NCBI RefSeq assembly: GCF_000156335.1
Contig: NZ_DS999213.1
Coordinates: 2,239,049-2,303,048, forward strand
Source: Roseobacter sp. GAI101
GTDB lineage: Bacteria > Pseudomonadota > Alphaproteobacteria > Rhodobacterales > Rhodobacteraceae
Length of the DNA: 64,000 nucleotides
Direction: 5' to 3'
Shown piece by piece: positions 41,090-49,832 of this stretch. The notes beneath the pieces are model-generated. The model saw only the letters and a list, made by a program, of their open reading frames with translations. It did not search any database and was not told the DNA's origin. Every line of letters begins with the position of its first letter. The first letter of the stretch is position 1. Position numbers and translations under genes: made by a program.

Positions 41090-42405
41090 TCGGCGGCCAA
41101 GGCCACCTTTGCAGCGCCTCTGATGCCTTGCACCACATCGACCGCGCTAGACAGTCCATCCTCGTGGAAACCATGCTTCATCCAGGCCCCGCAGAACCAT
41201 GTGTTGTTGGTCCCGTTGAAACCGCGCATCTGTTCCTGCGCAGCCAAGGCACCGCGATCATAGACCGGATGGCGCAGGGTGACCTGATCATAGATCAGTT
41301 CCTCGCGGATCGTGCGCGTGGTGTTGAGCGTGACGAAATGCGGGTCGTCCATAGGGATGGGTTGCAGCGAGTTCATCCAATAGGTCAGATCGATACGCTC
41401 TGATTTCTGGCCCTTTTCTTCGGCATAAACCCAGGACGCCCATGTCTTGCGGCGCTTGGGCATGATCGACGCATCCGCATGCAACACGATATTGTTGGGC
41501 TGGTATTTCACTGCCCCCAACGCAGCGGCTTCTTGCGGGCTTGGATCGGACAGCATCGCCAGCGTATCGTCGGAATGGGTGGCAAAGATCACGGCATCAA
41601 AGGCTTCCCATGCACCGCCAGCCGTTTTCACTTCGACGCCCAGACCCGTGCGCCGCACGGATTGGACAGCGGCGTTCAGCCGGATGTCAGTCCCCTTGGC
41701 GATCAATGATGTCTCGAGCCGTCTGACGTATTGAATCGATCCGCCTTGCACCGTGTACCACTGATGCTGGCCCGTGTGGCTAAGCAAGGCGTGGTTCTCG
41801 AAAAAGTCGATCATCGAATAGGCCGGGAAATCCAGTATCTTGTCCACCGGCGTCGACCAGATCGCCCCTGACAGCGGCGTCAGGTAATATTTGCGGAAAT
41901 AGTCGCCCGCGCCCAGCTTATCCAGAAACCCCTCGATGGTCAGCGACCGGTCCTGGGCGATCCTCGTGGCGGTATTGTTGAACCGCAAAATATCACTGAG
42001 CATGCGCAAGAATTTCGGGTTCGCCAGATTACGCCGCTGCGCAAAGATCGAATCCATCGTCATCAGCGCATATTCCAGCCGGCCCCCGTCGATCGACGCC
42101 CCAAAGCTCATGTTGGATTCAATGACCGGCACGTCCAGTTCCTTGAACAGGGCCGCAAGATGAGGATAATTGGCGTAGTTGAACACGATAAACCCGGTAT
42201 CCACCGGCTGGTCGCCATTTTTGCCTGCGATCCTGGTGCGGGCATGACCGCCCAGTCGCGCTTCGGTTTCGAAAATCGTAACGCGATGGTCATCCCCCAG
42301 CATATGCGCGGCCCCCATCCCGGAGATTCCGGCACCGATCACGGCGATTTTGCGTAGGCCTGTCAGGGTGTCGGGCAAGGGCGGGTCGATGGCTTCAAAC
42401 GGCAT
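41086..42405 (-). CDS. FAD-dependent amine-oxidase-like oxidoreductase (COG2907, UfaD-like candidate)
   Basis: This 439-residue flavoprotein has the Rossmann motif GAGISGMG at 24-31, the LGGHARTRIAG motif and a C-terminal FAD contact (NTWFCGAWMKHGFHEDGLSSA). COG2907 members act on lipids; the Rhodobacter homologue is implicated in desaturating a methylated fatty acid on the way to furan fatty acids. It is the first gene of the five-gene operon. I choose the ATG at 42403-42405 (MPFEAIDPP); a GTG 18 codons earlier is possible. I see no clear ECF-type promoter upstream. Confidence 0.9.
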   Translation of the reverse strand: MPFEAIDPPLPDTLTGLRKIAVIGAGISGMGAAHMLGDDHRVTIFETEARLGGHARTRIAGKNGDQPVDTGFIVFNYANYPHLAALFKELDVPVIESNMSFGASIDGGRLEYALMTMDSIFAQRRNLANPKFLRMLSDILRFNNTATRIAQDRSLTIEGFLDKLGAGDYFRKYYLTPLSGAIWSTPVDKILDFPAYSMIDFFENHALLSHTGQHQWYTVQGGSIQYVRRLETSLIAKGTDIRLNAAVQSVRRTGLGVEVKTAGGAWEAFDAVIFATHSDDTLAMLSDPSPQEAAALGAVKYQPNNIVLHADASIMPKRRKTWASWVYAEEKGQKSERIDLTYWMNSLQPIPMDDPHFVTLNTTRTIREELIYDQVTLRHPVYDRGALAAQEQMRGFNGTNNTWFCGAWMKHGFHEDGLSSAVDVVQGIRGAAKVALAAE

Positions 42406-42535
42406 AAGAGGTCGATATCCAGTATGTTGGGTGTCGTGAAGGTAATACGGAAGAGACACGCGCCAAGATGTAAATGAGTTGCACGGCTTTTAAATGAATC
42501 TGTGTGCCCATGCGTCACTTTGACCGATGACAGCG

Positions 42536-43777
42536 CTAGCGATCCGGACGGGGTTTGGTCAGGGAGACGACGGTGGTGTCCGGCTCTGCCAGATCTTCGA
42601 AGTCGAAGTTATCCAGCCGCGCCGCGCGTTTGCCTGCACGTTCCGCAGCGGTTCCCAGCCCTTCCAGATCGGCACGGGCCTGGCCGAAATGCGTGTTCAG
42701 CTTGCCGACACGCTCCACGACAATCTCGACATCGCGGTGCAGCATTTTCAATGTCTTGCGGATGTCACCGGCCTGCTCGCGCATCCGTGCATCCTTCAGG
42801 ATTGCGCGCATGGTGTTCAGCGTCGCCATGCAGGTGGTGGGTGACACGATCCATACCCGCGCGGCGAACCCTTCGCGAACCAACTCGGGGAAATTGGCAT
42901 GCAGTTCGGCATAGACGGCTTCCGACGGCAGGAACATCAGCGCACCGTCAGCGGTTTCGCCTTCGATGATGTACTTGCTGCTGATCGCGTTGATGTGGGC
43001 CTTGACGGCGACGCGCATGGCACGGGCCGCGTCCTTCACCTCGTGGTCGGTCTTGGCCCGGCGCAGGGCCTCGTAGGGCTCAAGGGGGAATTTGCTGTCG
43101 ATCACGATGGGGCCGGGCGGGTTTGGCAGGTGGATCAGGCAGTCTGCGCGCTTGCCCGACGACAGGGTGGCCTGCATCGTATAGCTGTCACGCGGCAAAG
43201 CCTTGGACACGATGTCATTCAGCTGGATTTCCCCGAACGCGCCGCGCGTCTGCTTGTTGCTCAGGATATCTTGCAGCGACAGCACATCGCCAGACAGCTT
43301 GGTGATGTTGTCCTGCGCCTTGTCGATCGCGGCCAGCCGTTCCTGAAGCTGCGTCAGGCTGGTCGTGGTCTGTTTGGACGACCCGTGCAAGGTCGCCGAC
43401 ATCCGTTCCTGCATTTCGGCCAGACTGCGCGCCGACCGGGCCGCGTTATCCGCCAGCCGGTCCTGCATCTGCTGCTGCACATGGGCCATCCGCGCCTCGA
43501 TGCTTTGGATCATCTGCGCCTGCGCGTTGGCTTGGGTGTCAGACACCGTCTGCAAGCCGCCGCGCATCTGTTCCTGCCCCATGCCAAGCTGCTGCACATG
43601 GCCGCCCAGAACCTGCATCTGCCGCGCCAAAGGTTCAGCCATCCGTGCCGACCGCCCTGCCGCGCGCACCGCCATGATCAACAGCATCAGAATCAGCAGC
43701 GCAAGCGCCACAGCCCCAAGCACCATCAAGACGCGCGGATCATCCAACCCGTAGCTTTGCCCGCCGATCTGGATCAT
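42536..43777 (-). CDS. rmuC: DNA recombination protein RmuC
   Basis: This is a 413-residue RmuC-family protein. An N-terminal membrane anchor (residues ~14-36, VLMVLGAVALALLILMLL) precedes a long coiled coil (to ~190), then the nuclease-like RmuC domain with SGKRADCLIHLPN and PIVIDSKFPLEPYEA. RmuC limits inversion at short inverted repeats. It overlaps the mutL stop by four bases (ATGA), so it is coupled to mismatch repair. That pairing fits a genome-stability unit. Confidence 0.94.
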   Translation of the reverse strand: MIQIGGQSYGLDDPRVLMVLGAVALALLILMLLIMAVRAAGRSARMAEPLARQMQVLGGHVQQLGMGQEQMRGGLQTVSDTQANAQAQMIQSIEARMAHVQQQMQDRLADNAARSARSLAEMQERMSATLHGSSKQTTTSLTQLQERLAAIDKAQDNITKLSGDVLSLQDILSNKQTRGAFGEIQLNDIVSKALPRDSYTMQATLSSGKRADCLIHLPNPPGPIVIDSKFPLEPYEALRRAKTDHEVKDAARAMRVAVKAHINAISSKYIIEGETADGALMFLPSEAVYAELHANFPELVREGFAARVWIVSPTTCMATLNTMRAILKDARMREQAGDIRKTLKMLHRDVEIVVERVGKLNTHFGQARADLEGLGTAAERAGKRAARLDNFDFEDLAEPDTTVVSLTKPRPDR

Positions 43778-45615
43778 GTGCGCCCGAACAGACGTTCAAT
43801 ATCGCTGAGCTTGAGTTCGACATAGGTGGGCCGCCCGTGGTTGCATTGGCCAGAGTGGGGCGTCGCCTCCATCTCGCGCAGCAGGGCGTTCATCTCTTCG
43901 CCGCGCATCCAGCGGCCCGACCGGATGGAACCATGACAGGCAACGCGGCTCAGGATCGCCTCGATTCGCGCCTGAACCGTGTTGCTTTCGTTCTGGTCGG
44001 CAAGTTCGTCCAGAACATCCAGAATCATCGCCTTCGCGTTCACTGTCCCAAGGATCGCGGGGGTTTCGCGCACGGCAATGGCGCTGCCCCCGAAAGCTTC
44101 GATCGTCAGGCCAAGTCTGGTCAGTTCATCCGCCACATCCAGCAGGCGCGCACAATCGGAGGCGGAAAGATCGACGATCTCGGGGATCAGCAATGCCTGC
44201 GCGGCCACGCCGTTTTCCGCCATCTGGCGCTTGAGCTTTTCATAGACCAGCCGTTCGTGCGCGGCGTGCTGGTCAACGATCACCATGCCCGTGGCGGTTT
44301 GGGCGATAATGTAATTCTCATGCACCTGCCCGCGTGCGGTACCCAGCGGATAATCCGGCGTCTCTTGCGGTTCTTCGGTCACGGGCGCTGCGGGTGTTTC
44401 CACCCTGCCCCACATACCGGCGGTTTCGGCAAATCCGGGCGACTGCGCCTGATAGGCCGCAGTCCGCGCGCCCAGCGAAGGGCGGTCCATCTGGTAAACC
44501 CGCGCGCCGGTCTGTTCAGGCCGCATCGCGCCCAACGTCGCATCTGCCACGGTCGTCGAGGCGCGGTGCCCCGCATCCGCCAGCGCATGGCGCAGGCCGG
44601 ATACGATCAAGCCGCGTGCAAGACCCGGATCACGAAACCGCACCTCTGATTTCGCGGGGTGCACGTTGACGTCGACCAAGGTCGGGGCGCAGTCAAGGAA
44701 CAGCGCTGCCGCCGGATGACGGTCGCGGCTGAGAAGATCAAAGTAGGCCCCCCGCAATGCACCCACCAACAGCTTGTCGCGCACCGGACGGCCATTCACG
44801 AACAGATACTGTGCCACAGCAGTGCCCCGCGAATAGGTCGGCAGCGCCGCAAAACCGGTCAGATGCAGCCCTTCGCGCTCTGCGTCGATGGGCAGGGAAT
44901 TATCCGCGAACTCACGCCCCAAGACCTGCGCCAAGCGGCCATGAAGGGCGGCGAACATATCGCCCTGCTCAGCCTCGGCGCGGAACACGTCACGGCCCTG
45001 CCCGTCGCCTGACACATCACGCAGTGTGAAGCGGACGAAAGGTTCGGCCATGGCCAGACGTTTAATTATATCGGCAATCGCCTGCGCCTCGGCGCGGTCG
45101 GTGCGCAGGAACTTCAGGCGCGCGGGCGTGGCGAAAAACAGGTCGCGCAGGGTCACAACCGTGCCACCGTTCAGCGCGGCAGGGCGCACAGGGCCTGTCT
45201 GGCCGCCGTTCACGGTGATCTCGGCCCCGTCCTGGCCCGCAACGCGGCTGGTGATGGTCAGACGTCCCACGGCCCCCAGCGACGGCAACGCTTCGCCCCT
45301 GAAACCGAAGGTGTGAATGTTCAACAGGTCTGATCCGTCGATCTTTGACGTGGCATGGCGTGACAAGGCCAAGGGCAGGTCAACCGCCGGAATGCCGCAG
45401 CCATCATCCGTCACACGGATCAGCGTCTTGCCCCCATCGGCATATTCCACGGTGATCTGGCGTGCACCGGCGTCGATGGCGTTCTCGACCAGCTCCTTGA
45501 CGGCAGAGGCAGGGCGTTCGACCACCTCGCCCGCCGCGATGCGATTGATTGCGGAATCATCAAGCTGACGGATAACCGGTGCTAGATCGCGTATATTGGG
45601 GTTTGGATGAGCCAT
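43774..45615 (-). CDS. mutL: DNA mismatch repair protein MutL
   Basis: This 613-residue GHKL ATPase links MutS mismatch recognition to strand incision. Catalytic Glu41 in KELVENAIDAG, DDGCGI and TFGFRGEALPS form the N-terminal ATPase. The C-terminal domain has the metal endonuclease motif DQHAAHERLVYE, then ACHGSIRSGR and QCNHGRPT, so it should nick DNA itself, as expected without MutH. I start at the ATG at 45613 (MAHPNPNIRD); the open frame upstream has an Arg-rich, non-conserved run. Confidence 0.96.
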   Translation of the reverse strand: MAHPNPNIRDLAPVIRQLDDSAINRIAAGEVVERPASAVKELVENAIDAGARQITVEYADGGKTLIRVTDDGCGIPAVDLPLALSRHATSKIDGSDLLNIHTFGFRGEALPSLGAVGRLTITSRVAGQDGAEITVNGGQTGPVRPAALNGGTVVTLRDLFFATPARLKFLRTDRAEAQAIADIIKRLAMAEPFVRFTLRDVSGDGQGRDVFRAEAEQGDMFAALHGRLAQVLGREFADNSLPIDAEREGLHLTGFAALPTYSRGTAVAQYLFVNGRPVRDKLLVGALRGAYFDLLSRDRHPAAALFLDCAPTLVDVNVHPAKSEVRFRDPGLARGLIVSGLRHALADAGHRASTTVADATLGAMRPEQTGARVYQMDRPSLGARTAAYQAQSPGFAETAGMWGRVETPAAPVTEEPQETPDYPLGTARGQVHENYIIAQTATGMVIVDQHAAHERLVYEKLKRQMAENGVAAQALLIPEIVDLSASDCARLLDVADELTRLGLTIEAFGGSAIAVRETPAILGTVNAKAMILDVLDELADQNESNTVQARIEAILSRVACHGSIRSGRWMRGEEMNALLREMEATPHSGQCNHGRPTYVELKLSDIERLFGRT

Positions 45616-45700
45616 GCTGCTAGACCTAGCATAGCCCCCCACGATTCTTCTAGACGGTTTCGTGGCCGCGGTACGGGTTTTGAACCCGCAACCGGGCGGC

Positions 45701-46921
45701 TCAGCGGGTTGCCGCTTGGTACCACGCAACGATCTGTGCGCGTTCATCGGGCCGCATGTAGCTTAGGTTTGCAGGCGGCATCGCGTGGGTCAGGCCGGCC
45801 TGCAGGTAAATCTGCTTGGCAGCCTTCGCGATCTGATGCTCGGTCTCGAGCCGCACGCCTTTCGGAGCCCAAAGCAACCCGTCCCACGATGGTTCTGCCG
45901 CGTGGCACATGCTGCACCGGCCCAGCACGATATCATGGACCTGGTCAAAGCCGTCAGCCTGGGTAAAGCGCAGGGACGGGCCGGTCGCTTCTTCGGGTTC
46001 AGCGATGCGGAACATGGGCGCGGTGGACAGCCAGATGATCGTGATGAACAAAAGCGCCGTGGCAAGCCATGTCCAGGTCGGGTTACCCGCGCGGGAATGC
46101 AGGCTGTTGAAGTAATGCCGGATCGTCACGCCCATCAAAAACACCAGCGCCGCGATCAGCCAGTTCATTTCGGACGCAAAGGCCAGCGGATAGTGGTTGG
46201 ACAGCATCAGGAATATCACCGGCAGGGTAAGGTAGTTGTTGTGGGTGCTGCGCTGTTTGGCGATCTTGCCGTATTTCGCATCCGGCGTGCGCCCCACCTT
46301 GAGGTCGGCCACCACAATGCGCTGGTTTGGCATGATGATGAAAAACACGTTGGCCGACATGATCGTCGCCGTGAAAGCCCCCAGATGCAGCAGGGCCGCG
46401 CGGCCCGAAAAGACCGACGTGTAGAAATACGCCATACCGACAAGGATCACATATAGGCCGATCATCAGGCGCGTATTGTCATCGCCGAATTTGCTTTTGC
46501 AGATCTGGTCGTAAACGACCCAGCCAAAAGCCAGTGACACCATCGAAATGCCGACTGCCTGCCACGTTGCCAGATCCGCCACCGCGGGATCGACAAGATA
46601 GAATTCGGCCCCAAGGTAATAGACAAGGATCAGCAGCGCGAAGCCCGACAGCCATGTCGAATAGCTTTCCCATTTGAACCAGACCAGATCGTCGGGCATC
46701 TGCGCCGGAGCCACGAGGTATTTTTGCACATGGTAGAACCCGCCCCCATGGACCTGCCATTCTTCGCCATCCGCGCCGGACTTCAGGTTGCGGTCGCGGT
46801 GGAGGCCCAGATCAAGGGCGATGAAATAGAACGAGGACCCGATCCACGCGATGGCTGTGATGACATGCACCCAGCGGACGGCGAATTCGATCCACGCGCC
46901 CATGGCGGCCATATCGTACAT
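45701..46921 (-). CDS. puuD: PuuD, membrane urate oxidase/hydroxylase with C-terminal cytochrome c
   Basis: This 406-residue integral-membrane protein has an N-terminal DUF989-type urate-oxidase domain with about eight hydrophobic helices and a C-terminal cytochrome c domain with CSMCH at 336-340 and a distal Met (MPPANLSYM). It oxidises urate to 5-hydroxyisourate and passes electrons to a cytochrome rather than to O2 with peroxide release. It lies on the same strand as the purine permease and ureide genes, but a repeat copy and ~125 bp separate it from the permease gene. Confidence 0.95.
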   Translation of the reverse strand: MYDMAAMGAWIEFAVRWVHVITAIAWIGSSFYFIALDLGLHRDRNLKSGADGEEWQVHGGGFYHVQKYLVAPAQMPDDLVWFKWESYSTWLSGFALLILVYYLGAEFYLVDPAVADLATWQAVGISMVSLAFGWVVYDQICKSKFGDDNTRLMIGLYVILVGMAYFYTSVFSGRAALLHLGAFTATIMSANVFFIIMPNQRIVVADLKVGRTPDAKYGKIAKQRSTHNNYLTLPVIFLMLSNHYPLAFASEMNWLIAALVFLMGVTIRHYFNSLHSRAGNPTWTWLATALLFITIIWLSTAPMFRIAEPEEATGPSLRFTQADGFDQVHDIVLGRCSMCHAAEPSWDGLLWAPKGVRLETEHQIAKAAKQIYLQAGLTHAMPPANLSYMRPDERAQIVAWYQAATR

Positions 46922-46989
46922 GTTGGAATCCTATTTTTTCTTGGTTGGAATGGGTCCGCCGGGGGCGCGCCTAGATTACAGCGCAGGAT

Positions 46990-47022
46990 GCCTCCGGCGG
47001 GGATATTTAAGAGCCAGAGAAG
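46990..47022 (+). repeat. Dispersed 33-bp intergenic repeat, copy 6
   Basis: GCCTCCGGCGGGGATATTTA followed by AGAGCCAGAGAAG lies in the puuD/permease gap, in the same orientation as copies 1 and 5. Confidence 0.88.
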
Positions 47023-47048
47023 AGCGGTGTCTTCTGTGGCCTACGGGG

Positions 47049-48473
47049 TCAGTGCGGCAGGCTGCCTTTGGAGGTGCCCGACATGCCGCCCGACACTTCC
47101 TCAGTAGATTCTGCGGCCAGTTCTTCGGGCAGCAGCAGGTTAAGGACAATGGCGATCAACGCTGCGGGCAGCAGGCCGCTGGTCATGAGGATCTTGAGGG
47201 TGTCGGGCAGGTGTTGCACGGCACCCGGTTCCAGTTGCAGGCCCAGACCGATGGAGATCGAGATGGCGAAGATCACCATGTTGCGGCGGTTCCAGTCCAC
47301 GTCCGACAGCATCGACATGCCCGCCGCGACCACCATGCCGAACATGACGATGACACCACCACCGAGCACTTCGATCGGGATGGTGCGAATGACCGCGCCG
47401 ACTTTGGGCACCAGGCCGCAGATGATCAGGAAGATCGCGCCGATGGTCACGACATGGCGGCTCATGACCCCGGTCATCGCGATCAGGCCGACGTTCTGGC
47501 TGAACGATGTATTCGGCAGGCCGCCAAAGACGCCCGCGATCGCCGTGCCGATCCCGTCGGCGTATGTCGCACCTTCGATTTCCTTGTCCGTCGCCTCGCG
47601 GCCAGCGCCGCCTTTGGTGATGCCGGAGACGTCGCCTACGGTTTCAATCGCCGAGATGAATGCCATCAGGCAGAAGCCGATGATTGCCGCAGCCGAAAAT
47701 TCAAACCCGTATTTGAAGGGGTTTGGCAGGGCGAAGGCGGCAGAGCGGCCCCATGAGCCGGTAATCGCGTCGATGGTCAGCATGCCCGCGGCAAGCGCGT
47801 AGATGTAGCCGACGATCAGGCCGATCAGCACCGCAGAGATCGACAGCATGCCCTTGGTGAAGAACTTGATGCCGAGGGTGACGAAGATCACGACCAGCGC
47901 CGCAGACCAGTTCAGCAGGCTGCCGTATTCGGGCGTGCCGATCGCGGGAACACCGCCAGCGGCGTATTGGATGCCGACCTTGACCAGTGCCAGACCAATC
48001 ATCGTGACCACAAGGCCGGTCACAAGCGGCGGCAGGGCAAAGCGGATTTTGCCGATGAACAGGCCAAGGCAGGCGTGGAAAAGCCCCCCGATGACGATGC
48101 CGCCGAACAGCGCGGCAAGGCCGTCAACGCCTTTGCCGACCACCAGCGGGATCATGATCGGGATGAAGGCGAATGATGTTCCCTGCACGATGGGCAGCCC
48201 GGCACCGATGGGGCCGATCGTGAGGGTCTGCAACAAGGTCGCGACACCGGCAAAGAGCATCGACATCTGGATCAGATACAGCAGTTCGGGGAAATCCGGC
48301 GAATTCGAGCCAAAGCCGAACCCCGCCGCCCCCGCCACGATGATTGCTGGCGTCACGTTTGACACAAACATCGCAAGGACGTGCTGGATGCCCAACGGGA
48401 TCGCGCGGCTTAGCGCGGGGGTGTAGTTCGGATCGCGCAGCTGTTCAGGCGTCCCGATCGAAGTGCTGGTCAT
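47049..48473 (-). CDS. NCS2-family purine permease (urate/xanthine)
   Basis: This 474-residue membrane symporter of the nucleobase:cation symporter-2 family has about twelve to fourteen helices. The motif around QNVGLIAMTGVMSRHV is typical of urate/xanthine transporters. The substrate is inferred from the flanking PuuD, AllA, ureidoglycine and PuuE genes to be urate or xanthine. It probably feeds the ureide pathway. It follows the allA gene with about 58 bases between. Confidence 0.93.
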   Translation of the reverse strand: MTSTSIGTPEQLRDPNYTPALSRAIPLGIQHVLAMFVSNVTPAIIVAGAAGFGFGSNSPDFPELLYLIQMSMLFAGVATLLQTLTIGPIGAGLPIVQGTSFAFIPIMIPLVVGKGVDGLAALFGGIVIGGLFHACLGLFIGKIRFALPPLVTGLVVTMIGLALVKVGIQYAAGGVPAIGTPEYGSLLNWSAALVVIFVTLGIKFFTKGMLSISAVLIGLIVGYIYALAAGMLTIDAITGSWGRSAAFALPNPFKYGFEFSAAAIIGFCLMAFISAIETVGDVSGITKGGAGREATDKEIEGATYADGIGTAIAGVFGGLPNTSFSQNVGLIAMTGVMSRHVVTIGAIFLIICGLVPKVGAVIRTIPIEVLGGGVIVMFGMVVAAGMSMLSDVDWNRRNMVIFAISISIGLGLQLEPGAVQHLPDTLKILMTSGLLPAALIAIVLNLLLPEELAAESTEEVSGGMSGTSKGSLPH

Positions 48474-48531
48474 AGGTACTGTCCCTTGTTGGAAGGTGGC
48501 CGCGTCTTCCGGGGCGCGGTCCTTTTTGGCC

Positions 48532-49020
48532 TTAGGCTCTGATCACATAAGGCGGGTCGAGGGGATGTTCGTCAAGGTTCGCCGACGCTCCGATCCGGTC
48601 CACGACCGCAAACAGCCCTGGCTCTGCCAAGGGCGTAAGCACACCGTGCCACGTGCCGCGGTGGAAGTTCACGCCCTGATGTGGTGCTGTCAGAAACGCG
48701 CGCGGGCGTCCCGGCACACCGTTTTCATCAGGGGCCACGATGACAAGGAAGGGTTCCCCCGTCATGGGCAGAAACGCTTGTGACCCTTCGGGATGCCGTT
48801 CCAGCAGGTCCAGCACATAGGGCAAGCGGCGGGCCTCGGCGTTGAAAATGCTGATGCCGGCGCGCCCGTCGGGTCCGAAATCCAGCACCGCTTTGTCATG
48901 ATGACGTCCGCATAACCCGGCGTTGATGATCTTGTCCGGGCTGCCTGACGCATCAAGGATGTCGCCGAAGGGCGCGAAGGCGGCTTTGGTCAGCGGCTCT
49001 ATCTGGATATCGCGTGTCAT
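48532..49020 (-). CDS. allA: Ureidoglycolate lyase
   Basis: This 162-residue bicupin-like enzyme (AllA) cleaves (S)-ureidoglycolate to glyoxylate and urea. FLPMTGEPFLVIVAP and HQGVNFHRGTWHGVLTPL carry the substrate-binding residues. The ATG at 49018-49020 overlaps the stop of the ureidoglycine aminohydrolase gene by four bases, so I use it rather than longer frames. It is the last step of the ureide pathway encoded here. Confidence 0.93.
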   Translation of the reverse strand: MTRDIQIEPLTKAAFAPFGDILDASGSPDKIINAGLCGRHHDKAVLDFGPDGRAGISIFNAEARRLPYVLDLLERHPEGSQAFLPMTGEPFLVIVAPDENGVPGRPRAFLTAPHQGVNFHRGTWHGVLTPLAEPGLFAVVDRIGASANLDEHPLDPPYVIRA

Positions 49021-49832
49021 AGGGCCAGCGGCATGTGGCGGTTGACATCCTTGTACAGCAGATAGCGGAACGGCGTGCTGCCGGTCGCCACGCAGGCTTG
49101 GGGGCAGAACGCACGCAGCCACATGAAATCCCCCGGCCCGACAGGCACCCAATCGCGGTTCAGCAGATAGTCGGCAGTGCCTTGAAGCACGTACAGGCCA
49201 TGCTCCATCACGTGGGTTTCGGCAAAGGGGATCACACCACCGGGCTGAAACGTGACGATGTTCACATGCATGTCATGGCGCAGATCGAGCGGGTCCATGA
49301 AGCGCTGTGTCGCCCAGACACCGTCGGTGTCAGGCATGGCCGTATGTGGTACATCATCTTCGTGCGTCACCAGAGCCGGAGGCGTCTGGATGCCTTTGAC
49401 CGCAACATAGCGCTTGCGGATCCAGTGGATGCCGCAGGGGACATCGGCCGAATTCCACAAGGTCCAGACAGCGGCGGGCGGCAGGTAGACATAAGACCCC
49501 GCCACCAGATCATAGGCATCCCGCCCGATGGTCAACTGCGCAGTCCCATGGGCCACGAACAACACCGCCTGCGCGTCCAGATCGGGTTCTGGCGTGGCAC
49601 TGCCACCCCCCGGAGCCAGTTCCAGCGCGTACTGGGAAAAGGTTTCGGCAAAACCCGTCAGAGGCCGGGCCAGAACCCAGGCGCGTGTGTTCGACCAGCC
49701 CGGCAGAAGGCTGGTGACGATATCGCGCTGCACGCTGGCGGGGATGACGGCATAGGCGTCGGTGAACACGGCTGTGCTTTCGGGCGATTGCGACTGGTCG
49801 GGCAGACCGCCGGGGGGGAAGGCATAATTCAT
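49017..49832 (-). CDS. allE: (S)-ureidoglycine aminohydrolase
   Basis: This 271-residue bicupin enzyme converts (S)-ureidoglycine to (S)-ureidoglycolate, releasing ammonia and keeping the stereochemistry needed by AllA. Metal-site cupin motifs appear in both halves: around AVLFVAHGTAQLTIG, and in the C-terminal half FAETHVMEHGLYVLQG with PGDFMWLRAFCPQ. Its start overlaps the puuE-uraD stop by four bases, so puuE, allE and allA are translationally linked. The product of this enzyme is the AllA substrate. Confidence 0.92.
   Translation of the reverse strand: MNYAFPPGGLPDQSQSPESTAVFTDAYAVIPASVQRDIVTSLLPGWSNTRAWVLARPLTGFAETFSQYALELAPGGGSATPEPDLDAQAVLFVAHGTAQLTIGRDAYDLVAGSYVYLPPAAVWTLWNSADVPCGIHWIRKRYVAVKGIQTPPALVTHEDDVPHTAMPDTDGVWATQRFMDPLDLRHDMHVNIVTFQPGGVIPFAETHVMEHGLYVLQGTADYLLNRDWVPVGPGDFMWLRAFCPQACVATGSTPFRYLLYKDVNRHMPLAL

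Noticed and set aside
45655-45700. tRNA-like T-arm (GCGGG-TTCAAAA-CCCGT on the minus strand, followed by GCCA) after puuD
   Set aside because: A possible acceptor partner exists 60 bases upstream, but there is no D-arm or anticodon arm, and the 5' half is the end of the puuD coding sequence.
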